A stretch of 64,000 nt of DNA from GCA-1730015 sp964550655. GTDB taxonomy: Bacteria; Pseudomonadota; Gammaproteobacteria; Granulosicoccales; Granulosicoccaceae. Where the stretch lies: assembly GCA_964550655.1 (NCBI GenBank), contig CAZKAQ010000001.1:40861-104860 (forward strand). Direction: 5' to 3'. A model generated the notes under the pieces. That model saw only the letters and a program-made list of their open reading frames with translations. It was not told the origin of the DNA and made no database searches. Numbering within the stretch: position 1 is the first letter of the stretch; each line of letters starts with the position of its first letter. The translations under genes and the position numbers were made by a program. Below are positions 8,581 through 17,604 of this stretch, in pieces.

Positions 8581-9690
8581 CTAGTACTTGCGTACGCCAT
8601 CCTCGGGTGCTGCACGCGGTACCAATGCTCTGACCAGGCTGGTCATATCCAGAATACCGACAGCCTGGTTGTCTCTCATGACTACGTAGGAGTGAGATGT
8701 GTCACCGCCGGAGCGGGCAATCATGCTCTCAAGTGTATCGTCGTAGTCAACTTCGCCATGTGCGTTTTCCGGAATTGGTCCGTCTAAAGGCGTCATGATC
8801 GAGCGTACTCGCAGTACACGTGCACGATTGATATCGCTGACAAAATCTTCAATGTAAGGATCGCTCGGGTACAACAAAATATGTTGTGGTTCTCCCTGTT
8901 GCACGACATAGCCGTCTTTTAGAATCACCAGATGATCTGCAAGTTTCAATGCCTCATCGAGATCATGCGATATAAATACAATTGTCTTGTGTAGCTCCTG
9001 TTGCAGCTCCAGTAACAGGTCCTGCATGTCGGTGCGAATCAAAGGATCAAGTGCCGAGAATGCTTCATCCATTAGCATGATTGGCGAGTTGGACGTTAAT
9101 GCCCGTGCGATTCCAACGCGTTGCTGCATACCACCGGATAATTGATGCGGGTAGTGATCACCAAAGCCTTCAAGACCAACGCGATTGATCCATTTCTCTG
9201 CTTCCTTAAGATACTCGCGCCTGGAAACGCCTCGTACTTTGAGTGTTGTGCCGGAGTTTTCAAGTACGGTGCGGTGTGGCAGTAATGCGAACTTCTGAAA
9301 TACCATAGACATCGTCTGGCGACGAAGTTCTCGCAGTCGATCTTCGTCGTATGCGAGAACATCTTCACCGTCTACGTCTATCTGTCCTGCCGTTGGTTCG
9401 ATCAGCCGGTTCAGGTGTCGGATCAGTGTGGACTTGCCGGATCCTGAAAGCCCCATGACAACTGTGATATTGCCGGCACGTACATCGACATTGATGTCTC
9501 TTAAGCCCAGCACATGTCCGTGTTCGTTGAGTAAGTCAGTTTTGGACATGCCGTTATAAACATGCTGCAACGCGGTATCCGGATCCGGTCCGAAGATTTT
9601 ATACAGATTGCGGATCGAGACTTTGATGTCACCTGTTACCTGGTCAGTCACTTGCTGTACTCGTTTAATGTTTCTGTGCGGCATTGACAC
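8581..9690 (-). CDS. proV: betaine/proline-type ABC transporter ATPase with CBS domains
   Basis: This is a 369-residue ATPase of the OpuAA/ProV class. Walker A is GLSGSGKST, the signature is LSGGMQQRVGIARAL and Walker B is IMLMDEAFSALDP, followed by the switch FISHDLDEA. The C-terminal ~90 residues form a CBS-type regulatory region (VRSIMTPLDG, then SYVVMRDNQAVGILD). In this family such domains sense ionic strength or nucleotides. Its start overlaps the end of the permease gene by 26 bases, so the two are translationally coupled. It powers uptake of a betaine-like compatible solute; the exact ligand depends on the binding protein. Confidence 0.93.
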   Translation of the reverse strand: MSMPHRNIKRVQQVTDQVTGDIKVSIRNLYKIFGPDPDTALQHVYNGMSKTDLLNEHGHVLGLRDINVDVRAGNITVVMGLSGSGKSTLIRHLNRLIEPTAGQIDVDGEDVLAYDEDRLRELRRQTMSMVFQKFALLPHRTVLENSGTTLKVRGVSRREYLKEAEKWINRVGLEGFGDHYPHQLSGGMQQRVGIARALTSNSPIMLMDEAFSALDPLIRTDMQDLLLELQQELHKTIVFISHDLDEALKLADHLVILKDGYVVQQGEPQHILLYPSDPYIEDFVSDINRARVLRVRSIMTPLDGPIPENAHGEVDYDDTLESMIARSGGDTSHSYVVMRDNQAVGILDMTSLVRALVPRAAPEDGVRKY

Positions 9691-10696
9691 GGTTAAGTGC
9701 AGCTTTGGTTACCCGGTCAAGGATAATCGCGAGCAGCACAATGCCGAAGCCGGATACCAGGCCGACGCCAAGTTCAAGGTTACGGATTCCTCGCAGTACC
9801 AGAACACCCAGGCCTGGTGCAGACACCAGTGAGGCAATCACCACCATGGCAAGGCTCATCATTATTGTTTGATTGATACCTGCCATTATGTTCGGTAGTG
9901 CAAGTGGAATTTGTACACCAAAAAGTTTTTGTCTGTCCGTCATTCCGAATGAGTTTGCGGCTTCGATGACATCTTCATCGACCAGTCGAATGCCAAGATC
10001 GGTAAGTCGGATGACGGGTACGATCGCATAGAGAATAATCGCAACGCCGTAGAGCTTGGGTTCGGTAATGGAAAATAAAAAGATCAGTGGTATTAAATAC
10101 ACAAACGGCGGTAGCGTTTGTAGCATATCCAGTATTGGAATAATTATTCGTTGTAATCGATCGCTGCGCGACATAGCAATACCGATGGGTACACCCAGCA
10201 GTACACATAAGAAAGCGCAGACGTAAATCACAGCCAGTGTTTGCATGGCGTGATCGTAGTGATCAACAAAAGCCAGAAACGCCAGGCAACCCAGTACAAA
10301 AGCGACCAGCTTCCACGATTTTGAGGCCAGGTAGACGACCAATGCCAAAACAGGAAACATTATCCACCAGGGTGTCGCTTCAATGGTTGAAAGCGCAAAT
10401 TCAAGCAGCCAGCTGAGTGGTTGTGTAATCGGGTCAAGTACAAAGCGAAGTGCGCCTTTAATGGCGAGGAAACCGTCTTCGACGCCTTTGGTCACATCAC
10501 GTGATTGACCAATCGAGGCACAGGCTTTGTGTAATTCATCAAGTGAAGGAAAGGGAAGCTCGAATCCTGATTCTTCTTTTTTAACGCCTGCCTGTGCAAG
10601 CAAGTCTGCCATCGAGACCGGGCCGTCAGACGTTTTACCGGCATCGCACCAGTCACGCAGGCCAGTTTTGTCAAAAAAGGAATCATAATAGGCCAT
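9665..10696 (-). CDS. proW: betaine/proline-type ABC transporter permease
   Basis: This 343-residue permease has an extended hydrophilic N-terminus (~90 residues, as in E. coli ProW) and about seven to eight membrane helices. The EAA loop appears as EAANSFGMTDRQKLFGVQIPLALP near residue 245, matching the BPD_transp_1 consensus. Neighbouring genes encode the cognate ATPase (26-base overlap) and the binding protein. The 101-base gap to the binding-protein gene contains an intrinsic terminator that would reduce expression of this gene relative to proX. Confidence 0.93.
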   Translation of the reverse strand: MAYYDSFFDKTGLRDWCDAGKTSDGPVSMADLLAQAGVKKEESGFELPFPSLDELHKACASIGQSRDVTKGVEDGFLAIKGALRFVLDPITQPLSWLLEFALSTIEATPWWIMFPVLALVVYLASKSWKLVAFVLGCLAFLAFVDHYDHAMQTLAVIYVCAFLCVLLGVPIGIAMSRSDRLQRIIIPILDMLQTLPPFVYLIPLIFLFSITEPKLYGVAIILYAIVPVIRLTDLGIRLVDEDVIEAANSFGMTDRQKLFGVQIPLALPNIMAGINQTIMMSLAMVVIASLVSAPGLGVLVLRGIRNLELGVGLVSGFGIVLLAIILDRVTKAALNRVNAAQKH

Positions 10697-10737
10697 AAAT
10701 ATGTCCTTAAGCTTGTTGCCGGATTATGTGCATAGAC

Positions 10738-10769
10738 AAAAAAGGTGTTGGGCGCAAAATGCGCCCAAC
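10738..10769 (-). terminator. intra-operon terminator between proX and proW
   Basis: A perfect 10-bp stem (arms 10747-10756 and 10760-10769, core TTGGGCGCA) with a 3-base loop is followed on the minus strand, after 3 bases, by six consecutive T residues (plus-strand A run 10738-10743). It lies about 28 bases past the proX stop. This fits a partial terminator that lets the binding protein be made in excess over the membrane parts. Confidence 0.85.
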
Positions 10770-10797
10770 GTATAACGTATTAAGTCGCTTTCAGTGA

Positions 10798-11772
10798 CTA
10801 TTTAATAAGCGCTGAAAGTTTTTCTTTGGCTTCATCACTAACCCAGCCAGACCATACATCTGAATGGTTTGTCAGAAAGTGTACCGCTGCTTCTTCTGCC
10901 GAGGCGCTGTTATCATCCTGCCATGCCAGTGTGCTGTTGAGGATGTCGATGTCAAAACTGATGGAGCTCATCAATTTGGCTATGCCAGGCTCACGCTCTG
11001 CCAGTGCTGAAGTCGCGACAGTCAGAACCGGTGCTGGTGGAAAATCAGATACGCCGGGAGTAGCATTATCTTTGTTGCCATTGGCTTTGTGGATCTCTTT
11101 GTCAATGTCACCGATTTTAACCTGCACCATAGGGTACTTACCCAATACAGCAGTCGGCGCCCAGTAGTATCCAAACCATGGTTTTTTATCTTCGTAAGCT
11201 GCTGCTATAGAAGTACCCAGCGTTTCACCGGAACCGTGATCAAAGACTTCCATCTTGTCGCGCAGACCCAGTGCTGTGATGATATTGTCGTTAACATTAC
11301 GGCAACCCCATCCGTCGGGGCAGTTGTTGAATGTGCCACCGACAAGATCCGGGTTAGCCAATACCCCTTCGATGGTCTGCAGTTCGGGATTAGATTCTGC
11401 GAGGTATGCAGGAATCCACCAACCTTCAACGCCACCGGGGTTAAATACTTCAGCCAGTCGTTCAACTTTACCGTCGGCTTCAAGCTTCTGATAGACATCA
11501 CCTGTTGAGTTTAACCACAGCTCGGTGACAATGTCCGGTTCGCCGTTCTCAGCCAGTGAAGCGACAGAGGTGGTAGTAGCAGAAGGTACTTTTTCTACTG
11601 TGCAACCGTAGCCTTGCTCCATCAGGAATTTAGAAACTTCGGTGATGATCTGAGACGAAGCCCAGTTCATCTCGGTAATAGAAACATCACCACATTCAGC
11701 TAATGCGGGAGATGAGGTAGACATCGCGGCAGCAGCAGCGAGGCCTGCAGCCAGTTTAAATAACTTTCTCAT
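10798..11772 (-). CDS. proX: betaine/proline-type periplasmic binding protein
   Basis: I place the start at the ATG giving a standard signal peptide (MRKLFKLAAGLAAAAAMSTS, cleavage after SPALA). A GGAG site lies 10 bases upstream; a longer reading frame exists to 11886 but adds a non-signal-like basic tail. The mature ~300 residues match the OpuAC/ProX family: NWASSQIITEV opening, GVEGWWIPAYLAE, and GYYWAPTAVLGKY. The tryptophans in these segments are candidates for the aromatic cage that binds quaternary ammonium groups. It delivers ligand to ProW/ProV. The ligand could be glycine betaine, proline betaine or another N-methylated osmolyte. Confidence 0.92.
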   Translation of the reverse strand: MRKLFKLAAGLAAAAAMSTSSPALAECGDVSITEMNWASSQIITEVSKFLMEQGYGCTVEKVPSATTTSVASLAENGEPDIVTELWLNSTGDVYQKLEADGKVERLAEVFNPGGVEGWWIPAYLAESNPELQTIEGVLANPDLVGGTFNNCPDGWGCRNVNDNIITALGLRDKMEVFDHGSGETLGTSIAAAYEDKKPWFGYYWAPTAVLGKYPMVQVKIGDIDKEIHKANGNKDNATPGVSDFPPAPVLTVATSALAEREPGIAKLMSSISFDIDILNSTLAWQDDNSASAEEAAVHFLTNHSDVWSGWVSDEAKEKLSALIK

Positions 11773-12082
11773 TGAAAATTTACTCCAGTGGATAATTGTG
11801 CCCCGTGTCCGTGTGATACGAGGTCCCGGGGCGGTGCGGACTCGTTCAGCATTCACGCGGCACTCCAATCGCTCGCTGTTTTTCACTTCCTTAATTTAAC
11901 TCAATTGTTGTTTCAAACTTGCGATGAGTGCGACTTTTGATGTTGTTTGTCTAAACCTTTGGCTGATTTGCGACTGCTGATGACCTGATAGAGGTCCGCA
12001 TTGACGGAAGGGGAGTCATTTGGTGTTTCAGAAATGTTACGTCCTGGGCCAGGACAGAATTAATGAAAGCGATTCAGCATCA
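11773..12082. other. 310-base spacer upstream of proX
   Basis: No coding potential beyond the discarded N-terminal extension of proX. It contains a short perfect palindrome (12041-12055) just past the stop of the M24 gene and an AT-rich stretch at 11890-11940 that may hold the proX promoter. I could not assign -35/-10 boxes confidently. Confidence 0.45.
12041..12055. other. GTCCTGG/CCAGGAC hairpin after the M24 gene
   Basis: A 7-bp perfect inverted repeat around a single base lies 27 bases downstream of the M24 peptidase stop codon. No T-run follows. It may be an operator for proX or an RNA 3' end; neither is established. Confidence 0.4.
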
Positions 12083-13252
12083 TCAAATAACCGGTAAGTC
12101 AGTCGCTGCCCGGCTTGTCAGCAGACGTGCGCCATCTGCGGTAACCACAATATTTTCCTCATGCACCATCATTTGTCCATTGCCGTAGTTCAGAGAGGGC
12201 TCGATGGTTAACACCATATTCTCCTGCAATACGGTTTCGTCGAATACTGCATGTGAGGGTTGTTCTGTAAGTTGCATGCCCAGTCCGTGACCGAGACGTC
12301 CGATGTCTCCGCTGTTGTTATCGAGTTCTGCAATCACAGCAGACATAGATTGAAAAAGATCACGGCAGGTGTTACCGGGTCGGGCGGCATCGATACCAGC
12401 TTCTGTTGCGCGCCACAACACATCGTAAGCCTGTTTTGCCTTGTCACTTGCTTTGCCAATGGCCCAGTTGCGATCAAAATCGCAGAAGTATCCATCCCAG
12501 GTGCAACCGGTATCCATCATTAGTATGTCACCTGACTGCAGTGGTCTTTGCGATGGTGGTGAAATGACATCGGCATAACCCCCTTGATCTGCAGCGCCAA
12601 CCACATAAGGGGAGTCATCTGCACCTTGTGCTATAGCTGTTCGTCTGAACTCTCGAAATACCGAGTCAAGTGGCATGCCTTGAGTGACAAACTCCGGTAC
12701 TTTGGCAAATGCCGCTGAGCCAACAGCACAAATGTGGGCAAGCTTATCGATCTCTGCATCTGATTTAACCATACGCAGACCCTGCACCAGAGCAGTTGCA
12801 TCGGCGATACGTAAGCCTGGAAGCGCTGCGGTTAAACGTTCCCAGTCACCCAGTGGCATGCGTAACATGGTCTCATGGCCTTTCATCACACCCAGTGTTG
12901 CAGTGCTTGAAGCCAGTGGTGACAGCAGTTCCGTGAGCAGACTAATGCCATCATCATGCGGTGCAGGTGCGCTCCAGGTGCGAATATCATCGAGCCAGCT
13001 TTGTCGCATTAGTGCAGCACCGATCTCGGGGATAATCGCGATTGGTTTGCCCTGCAGTGGTACAAACACGAACCACGGGCGAGTCGGGCTTTGCCAGAAT
13101 AAGGTATGAAAACCGGTAAAGTAGCGAACTTCCGGCTCACTCATTAAGAGCATGCCATCAAGACCCTGCATGGCCATTTGTGCTTGTGCGTTCTTTGTGC
13201 GGGTGCTGAACTCCGCCTCATTAAAACCACGCGCCGGTGCTTCAGGCTGCAT
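12083..13252 (-). CDS. M24-family metallopeptidase / creatinase-fold amidohydrolase
   Basis: This 389-residue protein has an N-terminal creatinase-type domain (VRYFTGFHTLFWQSPTRPW) and a C-terminal pita-bread domain. All five metal ligands are visible: Asp in MMDTGCTWDG, Asp in YFCDFDRNW, His in GRLGHGLGM, Glu in TIEPSLNYG and Glu in VHEENIVV. It is therefore probably an active dinuclear-metal hydrolase. Related enzymes include Xaa-Pro peptidase, creatinase and the ectoine hydrolase DoeA. Being next to a betaine-type transporter and opposite a demethylase cluster, it more likely hydrolyses an imported small molecule than peptides (inference). It has no signal peptide. Confidence 0.85.
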   Translation of the reverse strand: MQPEAPARGFNEAEFSTRTKNAQAQMAMQGLDGMLLMSEPEVRYFTGFHTLFWQSPTRPWFVFVPLQGKPIAIIPEIGAALMRQSWLDDIRTWSAPAPHDDGISLLTELLSPLASSTATLGVMKGHETMLRMPLGDWERLTAALPGLRIADATALVQGLRMVKSDAEIDKLAHICAVGSAAFAKVPEFVTQGMPLDSVFREFRRTAIAQGADDSPYVVGAADQGGYADVISPPSQRPLQSGDILMMDTGCTWDGYFCDFDRNWAIGKASDKAKQAYDVLWRATEAGIDAARPGNTCRDLFQSMSAVIAELDNNSGDIGRLGHGLGMQLTEQPSHAVFDETVLQENMVLTIEPSLNYGNGQMMVHEENIVVTADGARLLTSRAATDLPVI

Positions 13253-13353
13253 CTCTATTGTCCTACTTAATCGCCAGGTAACTATGCCACAACAGGTGAT
13301 ATGAATATCAAGCCAAAACGACTCGTCAATAACGCAGGCTTGCTTTTGATCAA

Positions 13354-13373
13354 TTGTTACTGTTATACAACAA
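13354..13373. promoter_or_regulatory. TTGTT-N10-AACAA inverted repeat in a divergent promoter region
   Basis: The 143-base gap between the divergent M24 and PhyH genes holds a TTGTT/AACAA inverted repeat about 25 bases before the PhyH start. The short arms make chance occurrence possible. Its position would suit a regulator controlling one or both divergent transcripts. Confidence 0.3.
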
Positions 13374-13395
13374 AGTGTGCAAGTGAGGTCTCTTC

Positions 13396-14268
13396 ATGGA
13401 AAAACTAACGCAGGTTCTGAAAGATCAGTTTTGGCGTGATGGAGTACTGGTTGTCGAAAATGCAGTTGAGCCAGAGGATCTTTCAAGCCTTAAAAAACAA
13501 TTCACCGGCTGGGTGGAACAGAGCAGATCTGAAACAGAAGACTTTGGTGAAACACTGGATGGGCGTCCGCGCTTTGATTTGCAGCCGGGTCACTGTGCGG
13601 AGTATCCGGCACTTCGGCGCGTTCAATCACCAGAGGAAGTGTCCGATGATTACGCCCGCGTTATGCGCAATGCACACATGGTGGATTACTGTGCCGAGCT
13701 CATCGGACCATCCTTGCGCTTTCACCACGGCAAAGTAAATTCCAAGTTACCCGGTAGCGCAACGCAGGTGAAGTGGCATCAGGATTTTTTATTTCAGCCA
13801 ATGACTCATCACGACATGATTACCTGCCTGTTGTTTGTTGATGAAGTAACGCTTGAGAACGGACCACTGGAAGTACTGCCAGGGACTCACAAAGGGCCAC
13901 TCTATTCGCATTGGCACAACGGTGTATTCACCGGTGCGGTGGATGATGAAATCATCGAATCGCAAAAAGACAACATTGTAAAGTGTACCGGACCTGCCGG
14001 TGCCGTCTGCCTTATGCACGTTAATCTGTTGCACGGATCAGCGCCCAACTTGTCTGACAAGCCGCGTACGTTGTATATAACTACCTATTACGCTGAAGAT
14101 GCGATTGAGCTGAGTCAGAATCATCTGCCAAGCAGGTTTACCCACGAGTTGGTGCGCGGTGAAGCATCGGGACGGGTGCGCTGTACACCGTATGAAATGG
14201 AGTTGCCTGCTGTGCCCAGGGCCACTTCATTTTTTGCTCAACAGGAAGGTGCCGACAATGGAATCTAA
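13396..14268 (+). CDS. phytanoyl-CoA dioxygenase (PhyH) family Fe(II)/2-oxoglutarate oxygenase
   Basis: This 290-residue protein has the facial triad His128-x-Asp130 (VKWHQDFLF) and His213 (NLLHGSAPN). Arg224 (DKPRTLYITTYY) is suited to bind 2-oxoglutarate. ENGPLEVLPGTHKG is the usual PhyH segment between them. The signature of ectoine hydroxylase is not seen, so that specific assignment is not supported. A GAGG motif sits 12 bases before the ATG. It starts a rightward three-gene unit with 3- and 30-base gaps, and would hydroxylate or oxidatively dealkylate a small metabolite taken up by the adjacent transporter (inference). Confidence 0.9.
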   Translation: MEKLTQVLKDQFWRDGVLVVENAVEPEDLSSLKKQFTGWVEQSRSETEDFGETLDGRPRFDLQPGHCAEYPALRRVQSPEEVSDDYARVMRNAHMVDYCAELIGPSLRFHHGKVNSKLPGSATQVKWHQDFLFQPMTHHDMITCLLFVDEVTLENGPLEVLPGTHKGPLYSHWHNGVFTGAVDDEIIESQKDNIVKCTGPAGAVCLMHVNLLHGSAPNLSDKPRTLYITTYYAEDAIELSQNHLPSRFTHELVRGEASGRVRCTPYEMELPAVPRATSFFAQQEGADNGI

Positions 14269-14271
14269 CTT

Positions 14272-15042
14272 GTGACGCATTCCGAAGTCAGCCTGGAAGC
14301 ACTTGATTTTACCACTGACGATGGTCTTGGTCAGCGTGCCCGTATTGGTTTGATTGTGCTGCAATCGGATCAAACTATAGAACATGAGATGGCACAGCTT
14401 TTAAGTGATGAGGGTGTTGCGCTGTATCACGCACGTATTGCCAATGCTACCGAGGTAACTGCCGAGTCATTGCAGCAGATGGAGGACAATCTGCCGCACA
14501 CAGTATCGCTGCTTCCGTCATCTTTTGACTTTGACGCTATCGGTTACGCCTGTACATCAGGTGCGACGGTGATCGGTGAAAAGCGTGTTGATCAAATTAT
14601 CTGTAAGCTGCATCCAAAAGCTAAAACCAGTAACCCGATCAGTGCGTGTAAAGCCGCACTTGCAGCGCTTGATGTCAAACGTGTAGCGCTGCTCACGCCT
14701 TACCTGCCGGAAGTGACTGTTGAGATGCAGGAAAATCTTCGTGCTGCAGGTTTTCGAGTTAATGCGGTGGCCTCGTTTAACGAGTCTGACGATTTTACCG
14801 TAGCGCGTATAAGTGCAGACAGTATCCTCAAGGCTGTGTTGAGTGTTGGTGCGCGTGATGATTGTGATGCTGTGTTTGTATCTTGTACAAGCCTCAGAGC
14901 GCTTGAGATAATTTCACAGGCAGAACAACAATTAAACAAACCTGTTATCGCAAGCAATCAGGTACTTGCCTGGCATTTGAGGCAGCTTGCGGGTCTTGAA
15001 TCTACTCTTGAAAACTGCGGGCAGCTATTTCAGCTACGCTGA
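14272..15042 (+). CDS. Asp/Glu-racemase-fold enzyme, maleate isomerase/arylmalonate decarboxylase-like
   Basis: This 256-residue protein begins at GTG, 3 bases after the PhyH stop. The fold's two catalytic cysteines are present: first in IGYACTSGATVIG (about residue 89) and second in AVFVSCTSLRAL (about residue 204). The second cysteine context (S-C-T-x-L-R) resembles maleate cis-trans isomerase and EutA-type proteins of ectoine utilisation rather than true amino-acid racemases. It probably acts on a dicarboxylate or an amino-acid derivative released by the flanking enzymes. No signal peptide is present. Confidence 0.85.
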   Translation: MTHSEVSLEALDFTTDDGLGQRARIGLIVLQSDQTIEHEMAQLLSDEGVALYHARIANATEVTAESLQQMEDNLPHTVSLLPSSFDFDAIGYACTSGATVIGEKRVDQIICKLHPKAKTSNPISACKAALAALDVKRVALLTPYLPEVTVEMQENLRAAGFRVNAVASFNESDDFTVARISADSILKAVLSVGARDDCDAVFVSCTSLRALEIISQAEQQLNKPVIASNQVLAWHLRQLAGLESTLENCGQLFQLR

Positions 15043-15072
15043 AATCGTTACTTACCGACAGGGATACTATCC

Positions 15073-17514
15073 ATGGGAAAATCACTGCCTGCAAAGACGC
15101 AAGTAGTCATCATCGGTGGAGGTATTCACGGTAGCTCTGTGGCTTATCATTTGGCCAAAGGCGGCTGGACTGATATCGTTTTACTGGAGCGCAAGCAACT
15201 CACCAGTGGCACCACCTGGCATGCTGCAGGTCTGGTTGGCCAGCTGCAGGGAAGTCATAGCACCACAGCTTTTGCAAGCTACGGCGTTGAGTTACTGCAA
15301 CAGATAGAAGCCGAGACAGGCCAGAATCCGGGCTTTCGTCAATCCGGCTCCATTTCGATAGCACTCAACCGCGAGCGTCTGGCAGAACTTAAACGCAAGG
15401 CTGATTTTGCGTCGTTGTTTAATATTGAAGCCCGAACCATGGATACCTCTGAAATCAGTGAGCGCTGGCCGCTAATGAATGCCGAAGGTGTAATGGGTGG
15501 CATCTATATGCCCGGTGATGGCTCAGCTGACCCTGTCGCACTGACTCAGGCACTGGCTAAAGGCGCACGCATGCGCGGTGCTGAAATTTTCGAACAGATT
15601 AAAGTTGAGCAGATCCTGACTCAGGCAGGCAGGGTTAGTGGTGTAGTTACCAGTCAGGGAGTCATAGAGTCGGAACATGTAGTTAACTGCAGTGGTATGT
15701 GGGCCAGAGAACTTGCACGACAAAATAGTGTGGGAGTACCCATTCATGCCTGTGAGCATTACTACCTGGTGACTGAACCGATTGCCGATCTGCCAGCAGA
15801 TCTGCCGGTATTGCGTTCCTATTGTGATGGTACTTACTGGAAGGAAGATGCCGGTAAGCTTCTTTTTGGCTTTGCGCACTTTAATGCCAAAGCCTGGGGT
15901 ACAAAAGGTATTCCCGATAGCTTTGAGTTCGATAGTCTGCCGTTTGTTGAAGATGATGTCACCGAGGTACTGGAGCTTGCCATGAACCGGGTTCCAATAC
16001 TGCAGGATACCGGAATCAGAACTTTCTTTAATGGTCCTGAAAGCTATTCGCATGACGGTCGATTTACACTGGGTGAAGCTCCCGATCTGCCCGGTTATTT
16101 TGTATTGGCAGGTGTTAACTCTACCGGTATTCAGTCAGGTCCGGGTGCGGGAAAGGCATTGGCAGACTGGATTATGCAGGGCCACGCGCCGATGGATCTG
16201 GCGGAGATGGATCCGGCTCGTATTGAAGATTTCCAGGCGCATGATCCTTACCTGCGTGAGCGATGTGCTGAAACACTGGTGCTTACTTACGGTATGCACT
16301 GGCCGGGTCGGCAAAGGGAGTCAGTGCGCAACCTTCGTCGCACGCCTTTTTATCATGCCATGAAAGCCCATGGTGCGGTCTACGCTGAAGTACAAGGGTG
16401 GGAGCGCCCGGCATGGTTTGCACCTCAGGGTACTGAAATAACATACGATCATTCATTTTATAAACCAAGTTGGTTTAAATATTCACAAAGAGAACAAAAA
16501 GCCTGCAGAGAATCAGTTGCACTGATCGACTACTCAATGCTTGGCAAGCTAATTGTCGAAGGGGCAGATGCTGAGGCCTTTCTGCAACGCCTTTGTACAA
16601 ACGATATAGGTGTGCCGGTCGGGCATGTTGTATACACTTTGATGTTGAATGAACGTGGTGGCGTTGAAAGTGATGTTACCGTTGCAAGGCATGGGTCAGA
16701 ATCATTTATGCTAATGAGCTCTATCTCTCATACACGTCGTGATCGTGATTATTTAAAGTCTAATATCAAACTGGACGAAGATGTCCGCTTGCAGGATGTT
16801 ACTACCTCCTTTGGAGTGCTTTCACTCTGTGGCCCGAGGTCTCGTGAGCTGTTGCAGTCTGTTTCTGATAATAATTTTACCGACGTGGCATTTCCGTTTA
16901 ACAGTTTTCAGACTTTTCAGATCGGCCATGCCACAGTCACAGCACAGCGTCTCTCCTATACCGGTGAACTGGGATGGGAAATATTTATTACACCGGATTT
17001 TGCAGAACATGTTTATGAAGTTCTGATTGCTGCAGGAAAAAATTATGGCCTGCAGCTGGTTGGTGCTGAAGCGCTAAACGCTTTGCGTATCGAAAAAGGC
17101 TTTGTGCACTGGGGTCACGATGTTTCCTATACTGAATCGCCCCATCAGATCGGACTTGATTTTGTTTGCAGAACGAATAAAGCAATTGCGTTTACCGGGC
17201 GGGAGGCATATATGTCACGCAAGTCCGATGGCGACGGTCCGTTTTTGTGTTGTATAAAATTGCAGGAGCCTGACGTCATGTTGCACCATAACGAACCGCT
17301 ACTGCGAGATGGTGAGATCGTGGGGTTTGTCACAAGCGGGGCTTTTGCGTATGCACAGGGAGCGTCGATCGGTCTGTGTTTTGTATCGTTGCCTGAAGGC
17401 GCTACTGGTAAGGCTTCGCTTGAGCAAGGGCAATATGAAGTGGTGGTTGAGGGCAGGAATCTGCCTGTTGAGCTTAGTGCCAAAGCACTATCAGCTCCTT
17501 GCACCTCAGGGTAG
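15073..17514 (+). CDS. FAD-dependent demethylase fused to a GcvT domain (dimethylglycine/sarcosine dehydrogenase family)
   Basis: This 813-residue protein has an N-terminal DAO-type FAD domain: dinucleotide loop VIIGGGIHGSSVAYHLAKGG, then TSGTTWHAAG, whose His is at the position of the covalent flavin link in relatives. The C-terminal half (residues ~440-800) is a GcvT/aminomethyltransferase fold with YTGELGWEIF and GAEALNALRIEKGF. Family members oxidise an N-methyl group and pass the one-carbon unit to tetrahydrofolate. It closes the PhyH-racemase-demethylase unit, so a tertiary or secondary N-methylamine is the expected substrate. A paralogue of the same length lies at 25253-27697. Confidence 0.9.
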   Translation: MGKSLPAKTQVVIIGGGIHGSSVAYHLAKGGWTDIVLLERKQLTSGTTWHAAGLVGQLQGSHSTTAFASYGVELLQQIEAETGQNPGFRQSGSISIALNRERLAELKRKADFASLFNIEARTMDTSEISERWPLMNAEGVMGGIYMPGDGSADPVALTQALAKGARMRGAEIFEQIKVEQILTQAGRVSGVVTSQGVIESEHVVNCSGMWARELARQNSVGVPIHACEHYYLVTEPIADLPADLPVLRSYCDGTYWKEDAGKLLFGFAHFNAKAWGTKGIPDSFEFDSLPFVEDDVTEVLELAMNRVPILQDTGIRTFFNGPESYSHDGRFTLGEAPDLPGYFVLAGVNSTGIQSGPGAGKALADWIMQGHAPMDLAEMDPARIEDFQAHDPYLRERCAETLVLTYGMHWPGRQRESVRNLRRTPFYHAMKAHGAVYAEVQGWERPAWFAPQGTEITYDHSFYKPSWFKYSQREQKACRESVALIDYSMLGKLIVEGADAEAFLQRLCTNDIGVPVGHVVYTLMLNERGGVESDVTVARHGSESFMLMSSISHTRRDRDYLKSNIKLDEDVRLQDVTTSFGVLSLCGPRSRELLQSVSDNNFTDVAFPFNSFQTFQIGHATVTAQRLSYTGELGWEIFITPDFAEHVYEVLIAAGKNYGLQLVGAEALNALRIEKGFVHWGHDVSYTESPHQIGLDFVCRTNKAIAFTGREAYMSRKSDGDGPFLCCIKLQEPDVMLHHNEPLLRDGEIVGFVTSGAFAYAQGASIGLCFVSLPEGATGKASLEQGQYEVVVEGRNLPVELSAKALSAPCTSG

Positions 17515-17562
17515 TAGCAACTGTTTTAGTGCGGATTGTTCGTCTTTAATTGTGAGAGAAGA

Positions 17563-17595
17563 AGTCGCTGGTTCTGGCTGATTCCGCCAGCGACT
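17563..17595. terminator. possible bidirectional stop hairpin between convergent genes
   Basis: A perfect 9-bp inverted repeat (AGTCGCTGG at 17563-17571, CCAGCGACT at 17587-17595) lies between two convergent genes, 10 bases before the end of the minus-strand one. The loop is 15 bases and no T-run follows, so termination efficiency is uncertain. Confidence 0.45.
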
Positions 17596-17604
17596 ATACA
17601 CAAG

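Noticed and set aside
13396..14268. Assignment of the PhyH gene as ectoine hydroxylase EctD
   Set aside because: The iron triad is present but the ectoine-hydroxylase signature around the first His is not, and no ect genes are nearby.
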